From the NCBI GenBank assembly GCA_003023195.1, contig PXRX01000012.1, forward strand, positions 62,001 to 126,000: a stretch of 64,000 nucleotides of DNA, in the 5' to 3' direction. This DNA is from Halobacteriales archaeon QS_8_69_26. Its GTDB lineage: Archaea; Halobacteriota; Halobacteria; Halobacteriales; SW-7-71-33. Under the pieces are notes generated by a model, which worked only from the letters and a program-made list of their open reading frames with translations, was not told the DNA's origin and searched no databases. Made by a program: the position numbers and the translations under genes. Shown piece after piece: positions 8,696 through 17,962 of this stretch; position 1 is the first letter of the stretch; the number at the start of each line of letters is the position of its first letter.

Positions 8696-8770
8696 GCGAT
8701 CCGTTCCGGCTCCCCCATCCGGATGGATCCGTTCCGGCTCTCGGCCGTCCGGTGCCACACCTGATCCTCC

Positions 8771-8867
8771 CGTGGGGACAGAGGTTTGAGGATCCGGTCC
8801 CTGCCGAAGCACGCCGACGTCGAGGCCCACTGGATCGTGGGGACAGAGGTTTGAGGATCCGGTCCCT
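8771..8867. repeat. Pair of identical 32-bp direct repeats
   Basis: Copies at 8771-8802 and 8836-8867 both begin CGTGGGGACAGAGGTTTGAG and end GGTCCCT, with 33 bases between them. The spacer is unlike the repeats. Two copies with one spacer and no cas genes nearby do not make a CRISPR array. Confidence 0.85.
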
Positions 8868-9145
8868 AGTCCGTGGTGCGTGCCACAGTCCCCGCCCGAG
8901 TGTCCCGTTCGGGTGCGATGAGAGCGCGGAGAACCCAGGCACGCGACACTCGGCGGTTCTCACCGCCTCGGCATCCGGAGGCGCCTGGCGGCGTCTCCCG
9001 CCCGGCACGAGGGTTTCCCGGCCGACTCGGCACGACGCCAGGGATGAGGTCGGTCGTTAGTGTTCCGGGCGCACATTTCCTGCCGCGACGATCCCCGAAC
9101 GGCGACCGCGCCGCGAACGTTATGGTGGGGAAGGATCCCCACGTC

Positions 9146-9222
9146 ATATATACACACTAGATTGTCCTTATCTGACCCTACCCCTACAGGGAAGCGTTCA
9201 TAGCCGAGGATCCGACCCTCGG
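9146..9222 (+). promoter_or_regulatory. gltB promoter and hairpin leader
   Basis: A TATA-like CATATATA at about 9146-9153 is the only strongly AT-rich stretch before gltB and lies some 75 bases from its ATG. It therefore implies a leader of about 50 bases, unusual for a group where leaderless genes prevail. The leader ends in a hairpin: CCGAGG (9204-9209) pairs with CCTCGG (9217-9222) around a 7-base loop, five bases before the start codon. Confidence 0.45.
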
Positions 9223-9226
9223 TAGT

Positions 9227-12200
9227 ATGAACTCGCGTGCGCCCGCTTCCGACGGGCCCGTAGACCCGTCGGATCAGAAGTCGAACTGTGGCGTCGGCGT
9301 CGTAATGGACCTGGACGGGGACGGTGGGCACGACGTCGTCGCCGACGGTGTCGCACTCCTGGAGAACCTCGAACACCGGGGGACGACCGGTGCCGAGGAG
9401 AACACCGGCGACGGGGCAGGGATCACCCTCCAGCGACCCGACGAGTTCTTCGAGGCTGTCCTCGACGTGGACCTCCCGGACATCTACGCGGTCGGGTCGG
9501 TCTTCCTCCCCCGGGACCCGGCCGACCGCCGGATCGTCCGAGAGATATTCGAGTCGGAACTGGCCGACCACGCGCTCGACGTCGTCACCTGGCGGTCGGT
9601 CCCGACGGACAACTCCGACCTCGGGAAGACGGCACTGGACTCCGAACCCGCGATCGAACAGCCGGTGGTCGTGCCCGCCGGGGACGGGATGGACGCCGAG
9701 GCGTTCGACCGGGCGCTGTACGTGGCCCGCCGGGCGGCCGAGACGGCCGTCGAGGACCCGGACGTCCCGGGCGCGGAGCGGTTCTACGTCTGCTCGCTCC
9801 ACCGGGAGACCCTGGTTTACAAGGGCCTGCTGAAGGGCGACCAACTGGCCGACTACTTCCCGGACCTGACCGACGAGCGGGTGGCCTCGGAGTTCGTCCT
9901 CGTCCACGCCCGGTTCTCGACGAACACGCTCGGTGCCTGGCACCTCGCACACCCCTACCGTCGGATCGTCCACAACGGTGAGTTCAACACCATCCGGGGG
10001 AACCGCAACTGGATGCGGGCCCGGGAGCCGGACCTCTCCCACCCCGAACTGGGCGAGGACTTGGAGACGGTCACTCCGGTCATCACCGACCCGGAGGGGA
10101 GCGACACCGCCTCGGTGGACGACGCCCTGGAACTCCTCCTACAGGGCGGCCGTGAGCTCCCCCACGCGCTCAGGATGCTCATCCCGGAGGCGTGGCGGGA
10201 CGACGAGGAGATGCCCGAGTCCCGCCGGGCCTGGTACGACTTCCACGCCTCGCTGGTCGAACCGTGGGACGGGCCGGCGCTGGTGGTCGGCACGGACGGC
10301 GAACGGGTCGGCGGGGTGCTGGACCGCAACGGTCTCCGGCCCTGCCGGTACGACGTGACGACCGACGGCCGACTGATCATGGCCAGCGAGGCCGGCGCGC
10401 TCGGCACCGACCCCGCAGACGTCAGGGAGCGGGGCCGCCTGGAACCGGGACAGCTCTTCCTCGCGGACCCGGAGGAGGGCCGTGTGGTCCCCGACGACGA
10501 CGTCTTCGCGGACCTCGTCGACGACCGCTACGCCGAGTGGGTCGACCGGGAGCAGGTCCGCCTCCCGGCGGTCGAGGACCCGACGCCCTCCGTAGCGGTC
10601 GGGTCGCTCCGTCGCCGCCAGGCGCTGGCGGGATTCACCCACGACGAGATCGAGGAACTGATCGAGCCGATGTTCGCGGACGGGAAAGACCCGGTCGGGT
10701 CGATGGGCGACGACACGCCGCTGACGGTGCTCTCGGAGTACAACCGGCCGCTGTTCTCGTACTTCAAGCAACTGTTCGCCCAGGTGTCGAACCCGCCGCT
10801 CGACTACATCCGCGAGGAGTTCGTCACCAGCCTGGAGAGCCGGCTGGGCCGCCAGAACAACCTCCTGGGCGAGTCGCCGGAGCACGCCCGGCAACTCGTC
10901 CTGGACTCGCCGGTGCTGACCGACGCGGCAATGGAGCGGGTCCGGGACCCGCCCGGGCCGCTCTCGGCGCGGACCGTCGACACCACCTACGACCCGGAGG
11001 CCGAGGACCTCCGGGCGGCGGTCGAACGGGTCCGGGAGGAAGCCGCGGCGGCCGCGCGGGACGGCGAGGACGTGGTCGTCCTGTCCGACCGCGCGACCGG
11101 GCCGGACCGGGTGCCGGTCCCGGGACTGCTGGCGACCGGTGCCGTCCACCACCACCTCGTCCGGGAGGGCCTGCGTGCCGGGGTGGACCTGGCCGTCGAG
11201 TCCGCCGACCCCCGGACGGTCCACCACCTCGCGACGATGGTCGGCTACGGTGCCGGTGCTGTCAACCCGTACCTGGCCTACCGCACCATCGAGGACCTGG
11301 TCGCGGGGCCGGACGGCGCCGACCTGGACGAGGCCGTCGACGCCTACGTCGGCGCGATGGAGGAGGGCCTGCTGAAGACGATGGCCAAGATGGGCATCTC
11401 CACCGTCGAGAGCTACCAGGGTGCGGCCGTCTTCGAGGCCGTCGGCCTCGACGCCGACTTCGTCGGGGAGTACTTCGGTCCGACCCCCAACCGCACCGGC
11501 GGGATAGGGATCGACGACCTGGAGGCCGACCTCCTGGCCCGCCACGCCGAGGCCTACGGGGACGAGGCCCCGGCCCTGGACCGCACCGGGGAGTTCATGC
11601 AGCGCTCGGAGGGCATCGTCCACGGGTGGAACCGGCGGACGGTGGGCCTCCTCCAGCAGGCGGTGCGCAACGGCGACCGGGACGTCTACCGCGAGTTCGC
11701 GGCCGAGGTCAACGACCAGAACGAACGCCTCCAGACGCTGCGGGGCCTCCTCTCCTTCCGGACCGAGGAGCGCGAGTCGATCCCGGTGGAGGAGGTCGAA
11801 CCCGTCACCGACATCGTCGAGCGGTTCTCGACGGCGGCGATGTCGCTGGGGTCGCTCTCGCCGGAGGCCCACGAGAACAACGCCATCGCGATGAACCGCC
11901 TGGGCGGGAAGTCCAACACCGGCGAGGGCGGCGAACCCCCCGAGCGGTTCGACACCGAACGGGAATGTCCGGTCAAGCAGGTCGCATCCGGCCGGTTCGG
12001 CGTCACCGCGACCTACCTCGCCAACGCCGAGGAGCTACAGATCAAGATGGCCCAGGGGTCCAAGCCGGGCGAGGGCGGGCACCTCCCCGGCTCGAAGGTC
12101 AACGAGATGATCGCTGGTGTCCGGAAGTCGACTCCGGGGGTCGGCCTCATCTCCCCGCCGCCACAGCACGACATCTACTCCATCGAGGACCTCAAGCAAC

Positions 12201-13807
12201 TGGTCTTCGACCTGAAGGCCGCCAACGACGACGCCGACGTCAACGTGAAACTCGTCGCCGAGGACGGGGTAGGGATCATCGCCGCCGGCGTCGCGAAGGC
12301 CAACGCCGACGCGGTCCACATCTCCGGTCACTCCGGCGGCACCGGCGCCAGTCCCCGGACCTCCATCAAGAACGCGGGCGTCCCCTGGGAACTCGGGCTC
12401 TCGGAGGCCAACCGCCTGCTCCGGGAGACTGGCCTGCGCTCGCGGATCCGGGTCAGCGTCGACGGCGGCTTCAAGACCGGCCGCGACGTCGCCGTCGCCG
12501 CCGCCCTCGGGGCCGAGGAGTACGTCTTCGGCACCGGGTCGCTGGTCGCGGAGGGCTGTGTCATGGCCCGCCAGTGTCACGAGAACACCTGCCCGACCGG
12601 GGTCGCCACCCAGCGCGAGGACCTGCGCGAGCGGTTCGCCGGCGAACCCGACCACGTGATCAACTACATGACGTTCGTCGCCCAGGAGGTCCGCGAGATA
12701 CTGGCGGAACTGGGCCTCCGGAGCGTCGACGAACTCGTCGGGCGGGTCGACTGCCTCGAACAGCGCGACACCGACCACCCGAAGGCCCGGAAACTCGACC
12801 TCTCGTCGGTGCTCGAAGCGCCCGAGCCCTACGAGTCCGACGAGGAGGGGGTCGCAGTCGACGCGCCGACGAAGGTCGTCGAACAGGAGGACGAACTCGA
12901 CGACCACCTCGACTACGACCTCCTGGCGGACCTCAACGCCGCCATCGAGGACGGCGTCCCCGCCTCGACGGCCGCGACGGTCACCAACCGCGACCGGGCG
13001 GTGGGGGCCGTCGTCTCGAACCGGGTCGCGGGCGAGTACGGGGAGGACGGCCTCCCCGACGGCTCCCTTCGGATCGACCTTGAGGGGACGGCCGGCCAGA
13101 GCCTCGGTGCCTACCTCGCGAAGGGGGTGGACCTGCGGGTCCTGGGCGCGGCCAACGACTACGTCGGCAAGGGCCTCTCCGGGGGTCGCCTGGTCGTGCG
13201 CACCCCCGACTGCGCCGGCTACACCCCGACCGATGACGTCGTCGTCGGCAACGTCGCCCTCTACGGCGCGACCCGGGGCGAGTGCTACGTCAACGGCGTC
13301 GCCGGGGAACGGTTCGCCGTGCGCAACTCCGGGGCCCGGGCAGTCGTCGAGGGCGTCGGCGACCACGGCTGTGAGTACATGACCGGCGGCGTCGTCGCCG
13401 TCCTCGGCGAGACAGGGACGAACTTCGCGGCCGGGATGTCCGGCGGCATCGCGTACGTCTACGACCCCGAGGGCGACTTCGAGGACCGGTGCAACCACGG
13501 GATGGTCACGCCGACCCGGGACCTGGACGACCGGGACGAACGCGTCCTGGCCCGGATGGTCGAGAACCACGCCACCTACACCGACAGCGACCGCGCCCAC
13601 GAACTGCTGACCGACTGGGAGGCCGCCCTCGACTCGTTCGTGAAGGTCGTCCCCGACCCCTACGCCGCCGTCCTCGAGGAGCGCGAGGGGATCAGCGACG
13701 TCCGGGACCGGATCCCCGACCCCGCCGGGGCCGTCGAGGGCCCGGGCCGGGAGGTCGGCGAGGCCGACGACGGACCCGGCGACGGGGCGTTCGTCGCCGA
13801 GGACTGA
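9227..13807 (+). CDS. gltB: Glutamate synthase, large-subunit/ferredoxin type
   Basis: The 1526-residue enzyme transfers the amide of glutamine to 2-oxoglutarate, making two glutamates; with GlnA it assimilates ammonia. Residues 1-20 look like a propeptide, and Cys21 (SNCGVGVVMDL) would become the N-terminal nucleophile of the class II glutaminase domain. The central and FMN-binding synthase domains follow, with HISGHSGGTGASP and a CX5CX4C cluster (Cys1111, Cys1117, Cys1122) for a 3Fe-4S centre. The C-terminal GXGXG beta-helix domain is complete. No small-subunit gene lies nearby, so a ferredoxin partner is likely. It is a single gene with its own promoter. Confidence 0.95.
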   Translation: MNSRAPASDGPVDPSDQKSNCGVGVVMDLDGDGGHDVVADGVALLENLEHRGTTGAEENTGDGAGITLQRPDEFFEAVLDVDLPDIYAVGSVFLPRDPADRRIVREIFESELADHALDVVTWRSVPTDNSDLGKTALDSEPAIEQPVVVPAGDGMDAEAFDRALYVARRAAETAVEDPDVPGAERFYVCSLHRETLVYKGLLKGDQLADYFPDLTDERVASEFVLVHARFSTNTLGAWHLAHPYRRIVHNGEFNTIRGNRNWMRAREPDLSHPELGEDLETVTPVITDPEGSDTASVDDALELLLQGGRELPHALRMLIPEAWRDDEEMPESRRAWYDFHASLVEPWDGPALVVGTDGERVGGVLDRNGLRPCRYDVTTDGRLIMASEAGALGTDPADVRERGRLEPGQLFLADPEEGRVVPDDDVFADLVDDRYAEWVDREQVRLPAVEDPTPSVAVGSLRRRQALAGFTHDEIEELIEPMFADGKDPVGSMGDDTPLTVLSEYNRPLFSYFKQLFAQVSNPPLDYIREEFVTSLESRLGRQNNLLGESPEHARQLVLDSPVLTDAAMERVRDPPGPLSARTVDTTYDPEAEDLRAAVERVREEAAAAARDGEDVVVLSDRATGPDRVPVPGLLATGAVHHHLVREGLRAGVDLAVESADPRTVHHLATMVGYGAGAVNPYLAYRTIEDLVAGPDGADLDEAVDAYVGAMEEGLLKTMAKMGISTVESYQGAAVFEAVGLDADFVGEYFGPTPNRTGGIGIDDLEADLLARHAEAYGDEAPALDRTGEFMQRSEGIVHGWNRRTVGLLQQAVRNGDRDVYREFAAEVNDQNERLQTLRGLLSFRTEERESIPVEEVEPVTDIVERFSTAAMSLGSLSPEAHENNAIAMNRLGGKSNTGEGGEPPERFDTERECPVKQVASGRFGVTATYLANAEELQIKMAQGSKPGEGGHLPGSKVNEMIAGVRKSTPGVGLISPPPQHDIYSIEDLKQLVFDLKAANDDADVNVKLVAEDGVGIIAAGVAKANADAVHISGHSGGTGASPRTSIKNAGVPWELGLSEANRLLRETGLRSRIRVSVDGGFKTGRDVAVAAALGAEEYVFGTGSLVAEGCVMARQCHENTCPTGVATQREDLRERFAGEPDHVINYMTFVAQEVREILAELGLRSVDELVGRVDCLEQRDTDHPKARKLDLSSVLEAPEPYESDEEGVAVDAPTKVVEQEDELDDHLDYDLLADLNAAIEDGVPASTAATVTNRDRAVGAVVSNRVAGEYGEDGLPDGSLRIDLEGTAGQSLGAYLAKGVDLRVLGAANDYVGKGLSGGRLVVRTPDCAGYTPTDDVVVGNVALYGATRGECYVNGVAGERFAVRNSGARAVVEGVGDHGCEYMTGGVVAVLGETGTNFAAGMSGGIAYVYDPEGDFEDRCNHGMVTPTRDLDDRDERVLARMVENHATYTDSDRAHELLTDWEAALDSFVKVVPDPYAAVLEEREGISDVRDRIPDPAGAVEGPGREVGEADDGPGDGAFVAED

Positions 13808-14040
13808 GGGGCGGGATCGGCCCCTCTCCCGACACGGCGGATCCCGGACACGGCGGATCCCGGATCCGGGACACATCTCCACGGCATCGTGGGGTTCCCG
13901 TCCCGACTCCGGCGTGACGTCCTGCGATCACCGGGGTCGATCCTTTTACAGTAAGATTACTGTAATAGCTGCTTCCTCGGTCCGACCGACCCCCCTGCCT
14001 CCGTCGTCACCGTTTTCCCCACCGCTCCCGACCGGAGGGC
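13808..14040. other. Intergenic region with a short tandem repeat and palindrome
   Basis: Just after gltB the 16-base motif GACACGGCGGATCCCG occurs twice in tandem (around 13840-13871), followed by its partial inverse GATCCGGGAC. This could fold as the gltB 3' end. A copy of the dispersed palindrome follows at 13946. No gene is seen. Confidence 0.5.
13946..13965. repeat. Dispersed 20-bp palindrome, copy 2
   Basis: TTACAGTAAGATTACTGTAA has perfect 9-base arms and lies 75 bases before the start of the epimerase gene and 138 bases after gltB. It differs from copy 1 by one base in the centre. Confidence 0.8.
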
Positions 14041-15030
14041 ATGGACACCGCACTGGTGATCGGCGGCACCCGCTTCATCGGCAGGCACCTCGTCGAGGAA
14101 CTGCTGTCGGCGGGGTACGGCGTCACCCTGTTCAACCGGGGGAACCACGAGAACCCCTTCGCCGACCGGGAGGGGGTCGACCGGGTCGAGGGCGACCGCA
14201 CGAACGACTCGGCGCTAGAGGGGGCCAGGGACGCAGTCGACCCCGACGCCGTGGTCGACTGCGTGGCCTACTACCCGCGGGACGTCCGGTCGGCGACCCG
14301 GATCTTCGCCGACGTCGACGCCTACGTCTACGTCTCCTCGGGCGCGGCCTACGGGGCCGAGGAGATACCCAAGCGCGAGGGCTCGACCCCGCTGGAACCG
14401 TGCGACGAGGAGCAGGCGACCGACGACTCGCACGACTCCTACGGGGCGCGGAAGGCCGAGGGCGACCGCGCAATCGTCGCGGCCGCCGACCGGGGCGTGC
14501 GGGCGATGAGCCTCCGGCCGCCCATCGTCTACGGCCCCCACGACTACACCGAGCGGTTCGACTACTGGATCGACCGCGTCGAACGGTTCGACCGGGTGAT
14601 CGTCCCCGGCGACGGCACGAACGTCTGGCACCGGGTCTACGTCGAGGACGTCGCCGCGGCCCTCCGGACGATAGCCGAGGAGGGCGAGGCCGGCGAGGCC
14701 TACAACGTCGGGGACCGCCACGTCCCCACGCTGGGGGAGATGGTCGAACTGATCGCAGGGGCCCTCGACGCGGACCCCGAGGTGGTCACGGCCGGGGAGC
14801 GCGAACTCGCCGCCGCGGACCTCGAACCCACCGACTTCCCGCTGTACCGGCCGTACCCGCACCTCCTGGACACCTGCAAGCTGGAGTCGCTGGGCTGGTC
14901 GGCCACCCCGACCCGGGAGGCGATCGAGCGGAGCGTCGCCGACCACCTCGACTCCGACCGTACCGGGCGCGAGGAGGGTCCCGACCGCGAAAACGAGGAA
15001 CGGGTGCTGGCGGTGCTCGACACGGTGTGA
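14041..15030 (+). CDS. NAD-dependent epimerase/dehydratase (extended SDR)
   Basis: The 329-residue protein opens with the Rossmann loop VIGGTRFIGRHL (GGxxxxG form). It has the active-site region YVSSGAAYG and DSYGARKAEGD with the YxxxK pair (YGARK) of short-chain dehydrogenases, then RPPIVYGPHDY. The GGTRFIGR start and VWHRVYVEDVA are shared with SDR proteins acting on nucleotide sugars and with RNA-binding chloroplast relatives. The substrate is not evident. It is followed 115 bases later by egsA on the same strand. Confidence 0.8.
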   Translation: MDTALVIGGTRFIGRHLVEELLSAGYGVTLFNRGNHENPFADREGVDRVEGDRTNDSALEGARDAVDPDAVVDCVAYYPRDVRSATRIFADVDAYVYVSSGAAYGAEEIPKREGSTPLEPCDEEQATDDSHDSYGARKAEGDRAIVAAADRGVRAMSLRPPIVYGPHDYTERFDYWIDRVERFDRVIVPGDGTNVWHRVYVEDVAAALRTIAEEGEAGEAYNVGDRHVPTLGEMVELIAGALDADPEVVTAGERELAAADLEPTDFPLYRPYPHLLDTCKLESLGWSATPTREAIERSVADHLDSDRTGREEGPDRENEERVLAVLDTV

Positions 15031-15145
15031 CGGCGGTCCGGCGGCCAGGTCCCGGCCCATCGTGATCACGGGGACTGGCGCGACTGCCGGGGACCGCGGT
15101 TTCGAGGAGAAAGGGTTTCCTGGCCGGGGCGAGTCGGTCCGGGTA

Positions 15146-16204
15146 ATGTTCGACAAGTCCACCTGGATCCGCCTGCCCCGGGACGTCATCGTGGGCCACG
15201 GCGTCCTGGACAGCGTGGGCGAGTCCGTCGACGGCCTCCACCTCGGCGGGCGACCCCTCCTGGTAACGAGTCCGACGCCCCGCGAGATAGCGGGCGAGCG
15301 GGTCCACGAGGTGCTGGCCGACCGGGGACCGGACCCCGAGACGGTCGTGGTCGAGACCGCCAGCTTCGACGCCGTCGAACGGGTGATAGACCGCGCCCGC
15401 GAGGTCGACGCGGGCTCCCTCGTCGGCGTCGGCGGCGGGAAGGCCATCGACATCGCCAAGATGGCGAGCGACGACCTGGGCATCGGGTTCGTCTCGGTCC
15501 CCACCGCGGCGAGTCACGACGGGATCGTTTCCGGTCGCGGGTCGGTCCCCGAGGGCGACACCCGCCACAGCGTCGCGGCCGACCCGCCGCTGGCGGTGGT
15601 CGCCGACACCGAAATCCTGGCCGACGCGCCCTGGGAACTGACGACCGCGGGGTGTGCGGACATCATCAGCAACTACACGGCCGTGATGGACTGGCGGCTC
15701 GCGAGTCGGCTGAAGAACGTCGAGTACAGCGAGTACGCCGCATCGCTGGCCGAGATGACCGCCGAGATGCTCGTCGACAACGCCGAGTCGGTGCGCCCGG
15801 GCCTGGAGGAGTCGGCCTGGGTGGTCGTCAAGGCGCTCGTCTCCTCCGGCGTGGCGATGTCAATCGCCGGGTCCTCCCGCCCGGCCAGCGGCGCCGAACA
15901 CCTCATCTCCCACCAGCTTGACCGGACCGCACCCGACAGCGCCCTCCACGGCCACCAGGTCGGGGTCGCCTCCATCATGACGGCCTACCTCCACGGCGGC
16001 GACCGGGGCAAATGGCGGGACATCCGCTCGGCGCTCTCGGCCATCGGTGCTCCGACCACGGCGGAGGAACTCGGTATCGACGGCGACACCTTCGTCGAGG
16101 CGACGACCACCGCCCACCGGATCCGCGACCGGTACACCGTGCTCGGGGACGGGATGAGCGAACCGGCGGCCCGCCGGGTGGCCAGCGAAACCGGCGTGAT
16201 CTGA
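15146..16204 (+). CDS. egsA: sn-Glycerol-1-phosphate dehydrogenase
   Basis: It reduces dihydroxyacetone phosphate to sn-glycerol-1-phosphate, the backbone of archaeal lipids and the step that sets their stereochemistry. The 352-residue protein starts MFDKSTWIRLPRDVIVGHGVL. It carries the NAD(P)-binding GVGGGKAID (94-102) and the phosphate-contact region VPTAASHDGIVSGRGS. The zinc ligands are Asp172, His252 (EHLISH) and one of His268/His270 (LHGH). The length is typical. The ATG was chosen because upstream in-frame codons give a sequence unlike relatives. carS and a GGR-like gene elsewhere in the window act on the same lipid route. Confidence 0.95.
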   Translation: MFDKSTWIRLPRDVIVGHGVLDSVGESVDGLHLGGRPLLVTSPTPREIAGERVHEVLADRGPDPETVVVETASFDAVERVIDRAREVDAGSLVGVGGGKAIDIAKMASDDLGIGFVSVPTAASHDGIVSGRGSVPEGDTRHSVAADPPLAVVADTEILADAPWELTTAGCADIISNYTAVMDWRLASRLKNVEYSEYAASLAEMTAEMLVDNAESVRPGLEESAWVVVKALVSSGVAMSIAGSSRPASGAEHLISHQLDRTAPDSALHGHQVGVASIMTAYLHGGDRGKWRDIRSALSAIGAPTTAEELGIDGDTFVEATTTAHRIRDRYTVLGDGMSEPAARRVASETGVI

Positions 16205-16280
16205 GGGGTTCGATCTTCGGGGAGCCGCCGTGACTCCGGCTGACAGGTCGGCCGGACCGGAGCCCTGGCTCCGAAACCTT

Positions 16281-17012
16281 ATGGTCGATCCGCGGGGATC
16301 GCCCGACGTGCTCTCCGTGCTCTCGGACGGGTCGGCCGAGGACCGGCGCGAGCGGCTCAGGCGGGTGGTCGCCGGTTCCCCGCCCGTACCGGTCGAGGAC
16401 CTCTCCCCCGGGGCCGGCGCCGTCTCGGGGACCGTCGAGGTCCACGAGGGGACCGTCGACGGGCCGCTGACCGACCGGGAGTGCGTCCTCGTCGAGTACG
16501 AACGCGAACGCAACGACGAGGGCGCCCCGGAGGTGGTCGAGGGTCGGGTCGAGTCGGTCCCATTCCTCCTCGCGGACGACACCGGCCGGGTACTGGTCGA
16601 CCCGTCCGGGCACGCGTACGAAGAGGGGGTCCTGCCCATCTCGCCGGGCCGCACGGAGCGATTCGAGGGGGACGAGGCCGGCGAGAACGTTCGGCCGGTC
16701 GACGACGACCCGGTCCTGCCGTGGGTCCACGCCGAGGCGGCGATCCGTCCGGACGACGAGGCGTACGCCGTCGGTACCCTCACCCGCGTCGACGACCCGG
16801 ACCTCCCGCCGGACGTGCGCTTTCGACTCGCTCCCGGCGACGCCACCGAGGAGTTCGTCGTCACCGACCTGAGCCGGCAGGCGCTCTACGAGGGGCTGAC
16901 CCCCGACTCGCGGGTTCCGGCCGGGTTCTGGCGGTTCGCGCTGCTCGGTGGGATCCTCGTGGCAGTGGTGCTGGGGCTGGTCGCCCTCTTCCTGGCCGTC
17001 TTCCTGGTCTGA
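16281..17012 (+). CDS. Membrane-anchored protein with a GIDE-like domain
   Basis: The protein has about 243 residues. Its middle part (GAVSGTVEVHEGTVDGPLTD, ECVLVEYERER, PFLLADDTGRVLVDPSGH) resembles the GIDE domain that in eukaryotes sits beside a RING finger in the mitochondrial ligase MUL1; no RING is present here. One C-terminal membrane helix (RFALLGGILVAVVLGLVALF) ends the protein. The ATG is preceded by CCGAAACCTT. An in-frame GTG at 16230 would add 17 residues and cannot be excluded. Function is unknown; exposure to the cytoplasm or the outside is undecided. It follows egsA by about 75 bases. Confidence 0.6.
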   Translation: MVDPRGSPDVLSVLSDGSAEDRRERLRRVVAGSPPVPVEDLSPGAGAVSGTVEVHEGTVDGPLTDRECVLVEYERERNDEGAPEVVEGRVESVPFLLADDTGRVLVDPSGHAYEEGVLPISPGRTERFEGDEAGENVRPVDDDPVLPWVHAEAAIRPDDEAYAVGTLTRVDDPDLPPDVRFRLAPGDATEEFVVTDLSRQALYEGLTPDSRVPAGFWRFALLGGILVAVVLGLVALFLAVFLV

Positions 17013-17111
17013 CCGGGGCCCACCGGGGTCGGTGGACCAGTGGCTGGCGAGGCGTGCGGTCGATCGGAACGGGGGGTCCGCGGGGACCGGGCGGCGTGAC
17101 CCGAACCGGCG

Positions 17112-17939
17112 TCAGGCGAGCAGGCTCTGTGCGATGCTGACGATCTGGTCCTCGTCGGCGTTCTTGAGGCGGTCGTCGCCGAACTTCAGGCGCAGGCGGG
17201 GACGACCGACGTCGATGGGGACCTTCTCCGTGTCGACGATGCCCATGTCCTCGAGTTTCGTCTTCGTGCGCGAGAACGTCGCCTTGGAGGCGATGCCGAC
17301 GTCCTCGCCCCAGCGGGAGATGTCGTACAGGAGGACTTCGTTCTTGGCGGCGACCAGGAGACTGATCGTCACCTCGTCGAGGCCGTCGCCGTCGCCGCGT
17401 GCGGTCTCGAGCGAGTCGAGGATGTTCGTGAAGTCGGCCTCGGCGTCGGGACCGATCTCGTCGGAGAGGGTCTGGCGGACCCGCGAGAGGCCCGGCGTCC
17501 GGAGGGTGTACTCCTCGGCCCGTTGGAACTCGTCCTTGTAGGTGTCGAAGGCGGTCTCGATGAACTCGCCCCTGTCGGTGGTGAGTCCGCCGACCGAGGT
17601 GCCGGCGGCGACCAGGGCGACGACCGAGTCGCGGGTGATGAGCAGGGAGTTCTCCTGTTCGCCGTCGGTCGTCCGGAGCGAGAGGAGGCCCTCGTCGACC
17701 AGGTCGGCGGCCTTGGAGGCGACCTTGAAGTCGTCCGTTGCGTCCTTGAGGGTTCGTTCGTCGGCCAGCATGGAGACCTGGGGGAGGTCGCCGTCGTACA
17801 GGCTGGCGACGCGGACGAACTCCGCGATGGCCTCGTTGGAGGGGTTTATGACGAGGAGTTCGTCGTCGGCCTCGTCCAGTGTCTCCCGGATGATCTCGTC
17901 GAGCTTGGTGTCGAGCAGGTTCGGGTCTACTGAACTCAT
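17112..17939 (-). CDS. tbsP: TbsP-like (DUF5821) transcriptional regulator
   Basis: The 275-residue protein has an N-terminal sensor-like domain (LLVINPSNEAIAEFVRVASLYDG, VSMLADERTLKDA) and a C-terminal winged helix (ISRWGEDVGIASKATFSRTKTKLEDMGIVDTEKV, then GRPRLRLKFGDD). This arrangement fits the haloarchaeal family annotated as TbsP/DUF5821, which in Haloferax acts with TrmB on gluconeogenic gene control. Family membership is from memory of that protein. It is transcribed alone, towards the GIDE-like gene. A perfect inverted repeat just upstream of its start suggests autoregulation. Confidence 0.7.
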   Translation of the reverse strand: MSSVDPNLLDTKLDEIIRETLDEADDELLVINPSNEAIAEFVRVASLYDGDLPQVSMLADERTLKDATDDFKVASKAADLVDEGLLSLRTTDGEQENSLLITRDSVVALVAAGTSVGGLTTDRGEFIETAFDTYKDEFQRAEEYTLRTPGLSRVRQTLSDEIGPDAEADFTNILDSLETARGDGDGLDEVTISLLVAAKNEVLLYDISRWGEDVGIASKATFSRTKTKLEDMGIVDTEKVPIDVGRPRLRLKFGDDRLKNADEDQIVSIAQSLLA

Positions 17940-17947
17940 GCGCTTAT

Positions 17948-17962
17948 ATACCGATTCGGTAT
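17948..17962. promoter_or_regulatory. Inverted repeat at the tbsP start (possible operator)
   Basis: ATACCG-ATT-CGGTAT is a perfect 6-base inverted repeat, 8 bases upstream of the tbsP ATG. A TATA-like ATTAAATA (read on the minus strand) ends about 30 bases before the ATG, so the repeat covers the expected transcription start. A protein bound there would block initiation. Confidence 0.5.

Larger units (their letters stand above)
8696..9226. other. 530-base non-coding region with direct repeats and the gltB promoter
   Basis: No credible gene is visible. A 32-base sequence occurs twice without mismatch (8771-8802 and 8836-8867), and a 15-base GATCCGTTCCGGCTC is repeated just before it (around 8698 and 8727). 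The right end holds an AT-rich promoter and a hairpin leader in front of gltB. Confidence 0.6.

Noticed and set aside
8771-8867. Possible CRISPR array from two 32-base repeats with a 33-base spacer
   Set aside because: Only two copies and one spacer, no cas genes in 64 kb, and the sequence lacks the inverted ends usual for CRISPR repeats.
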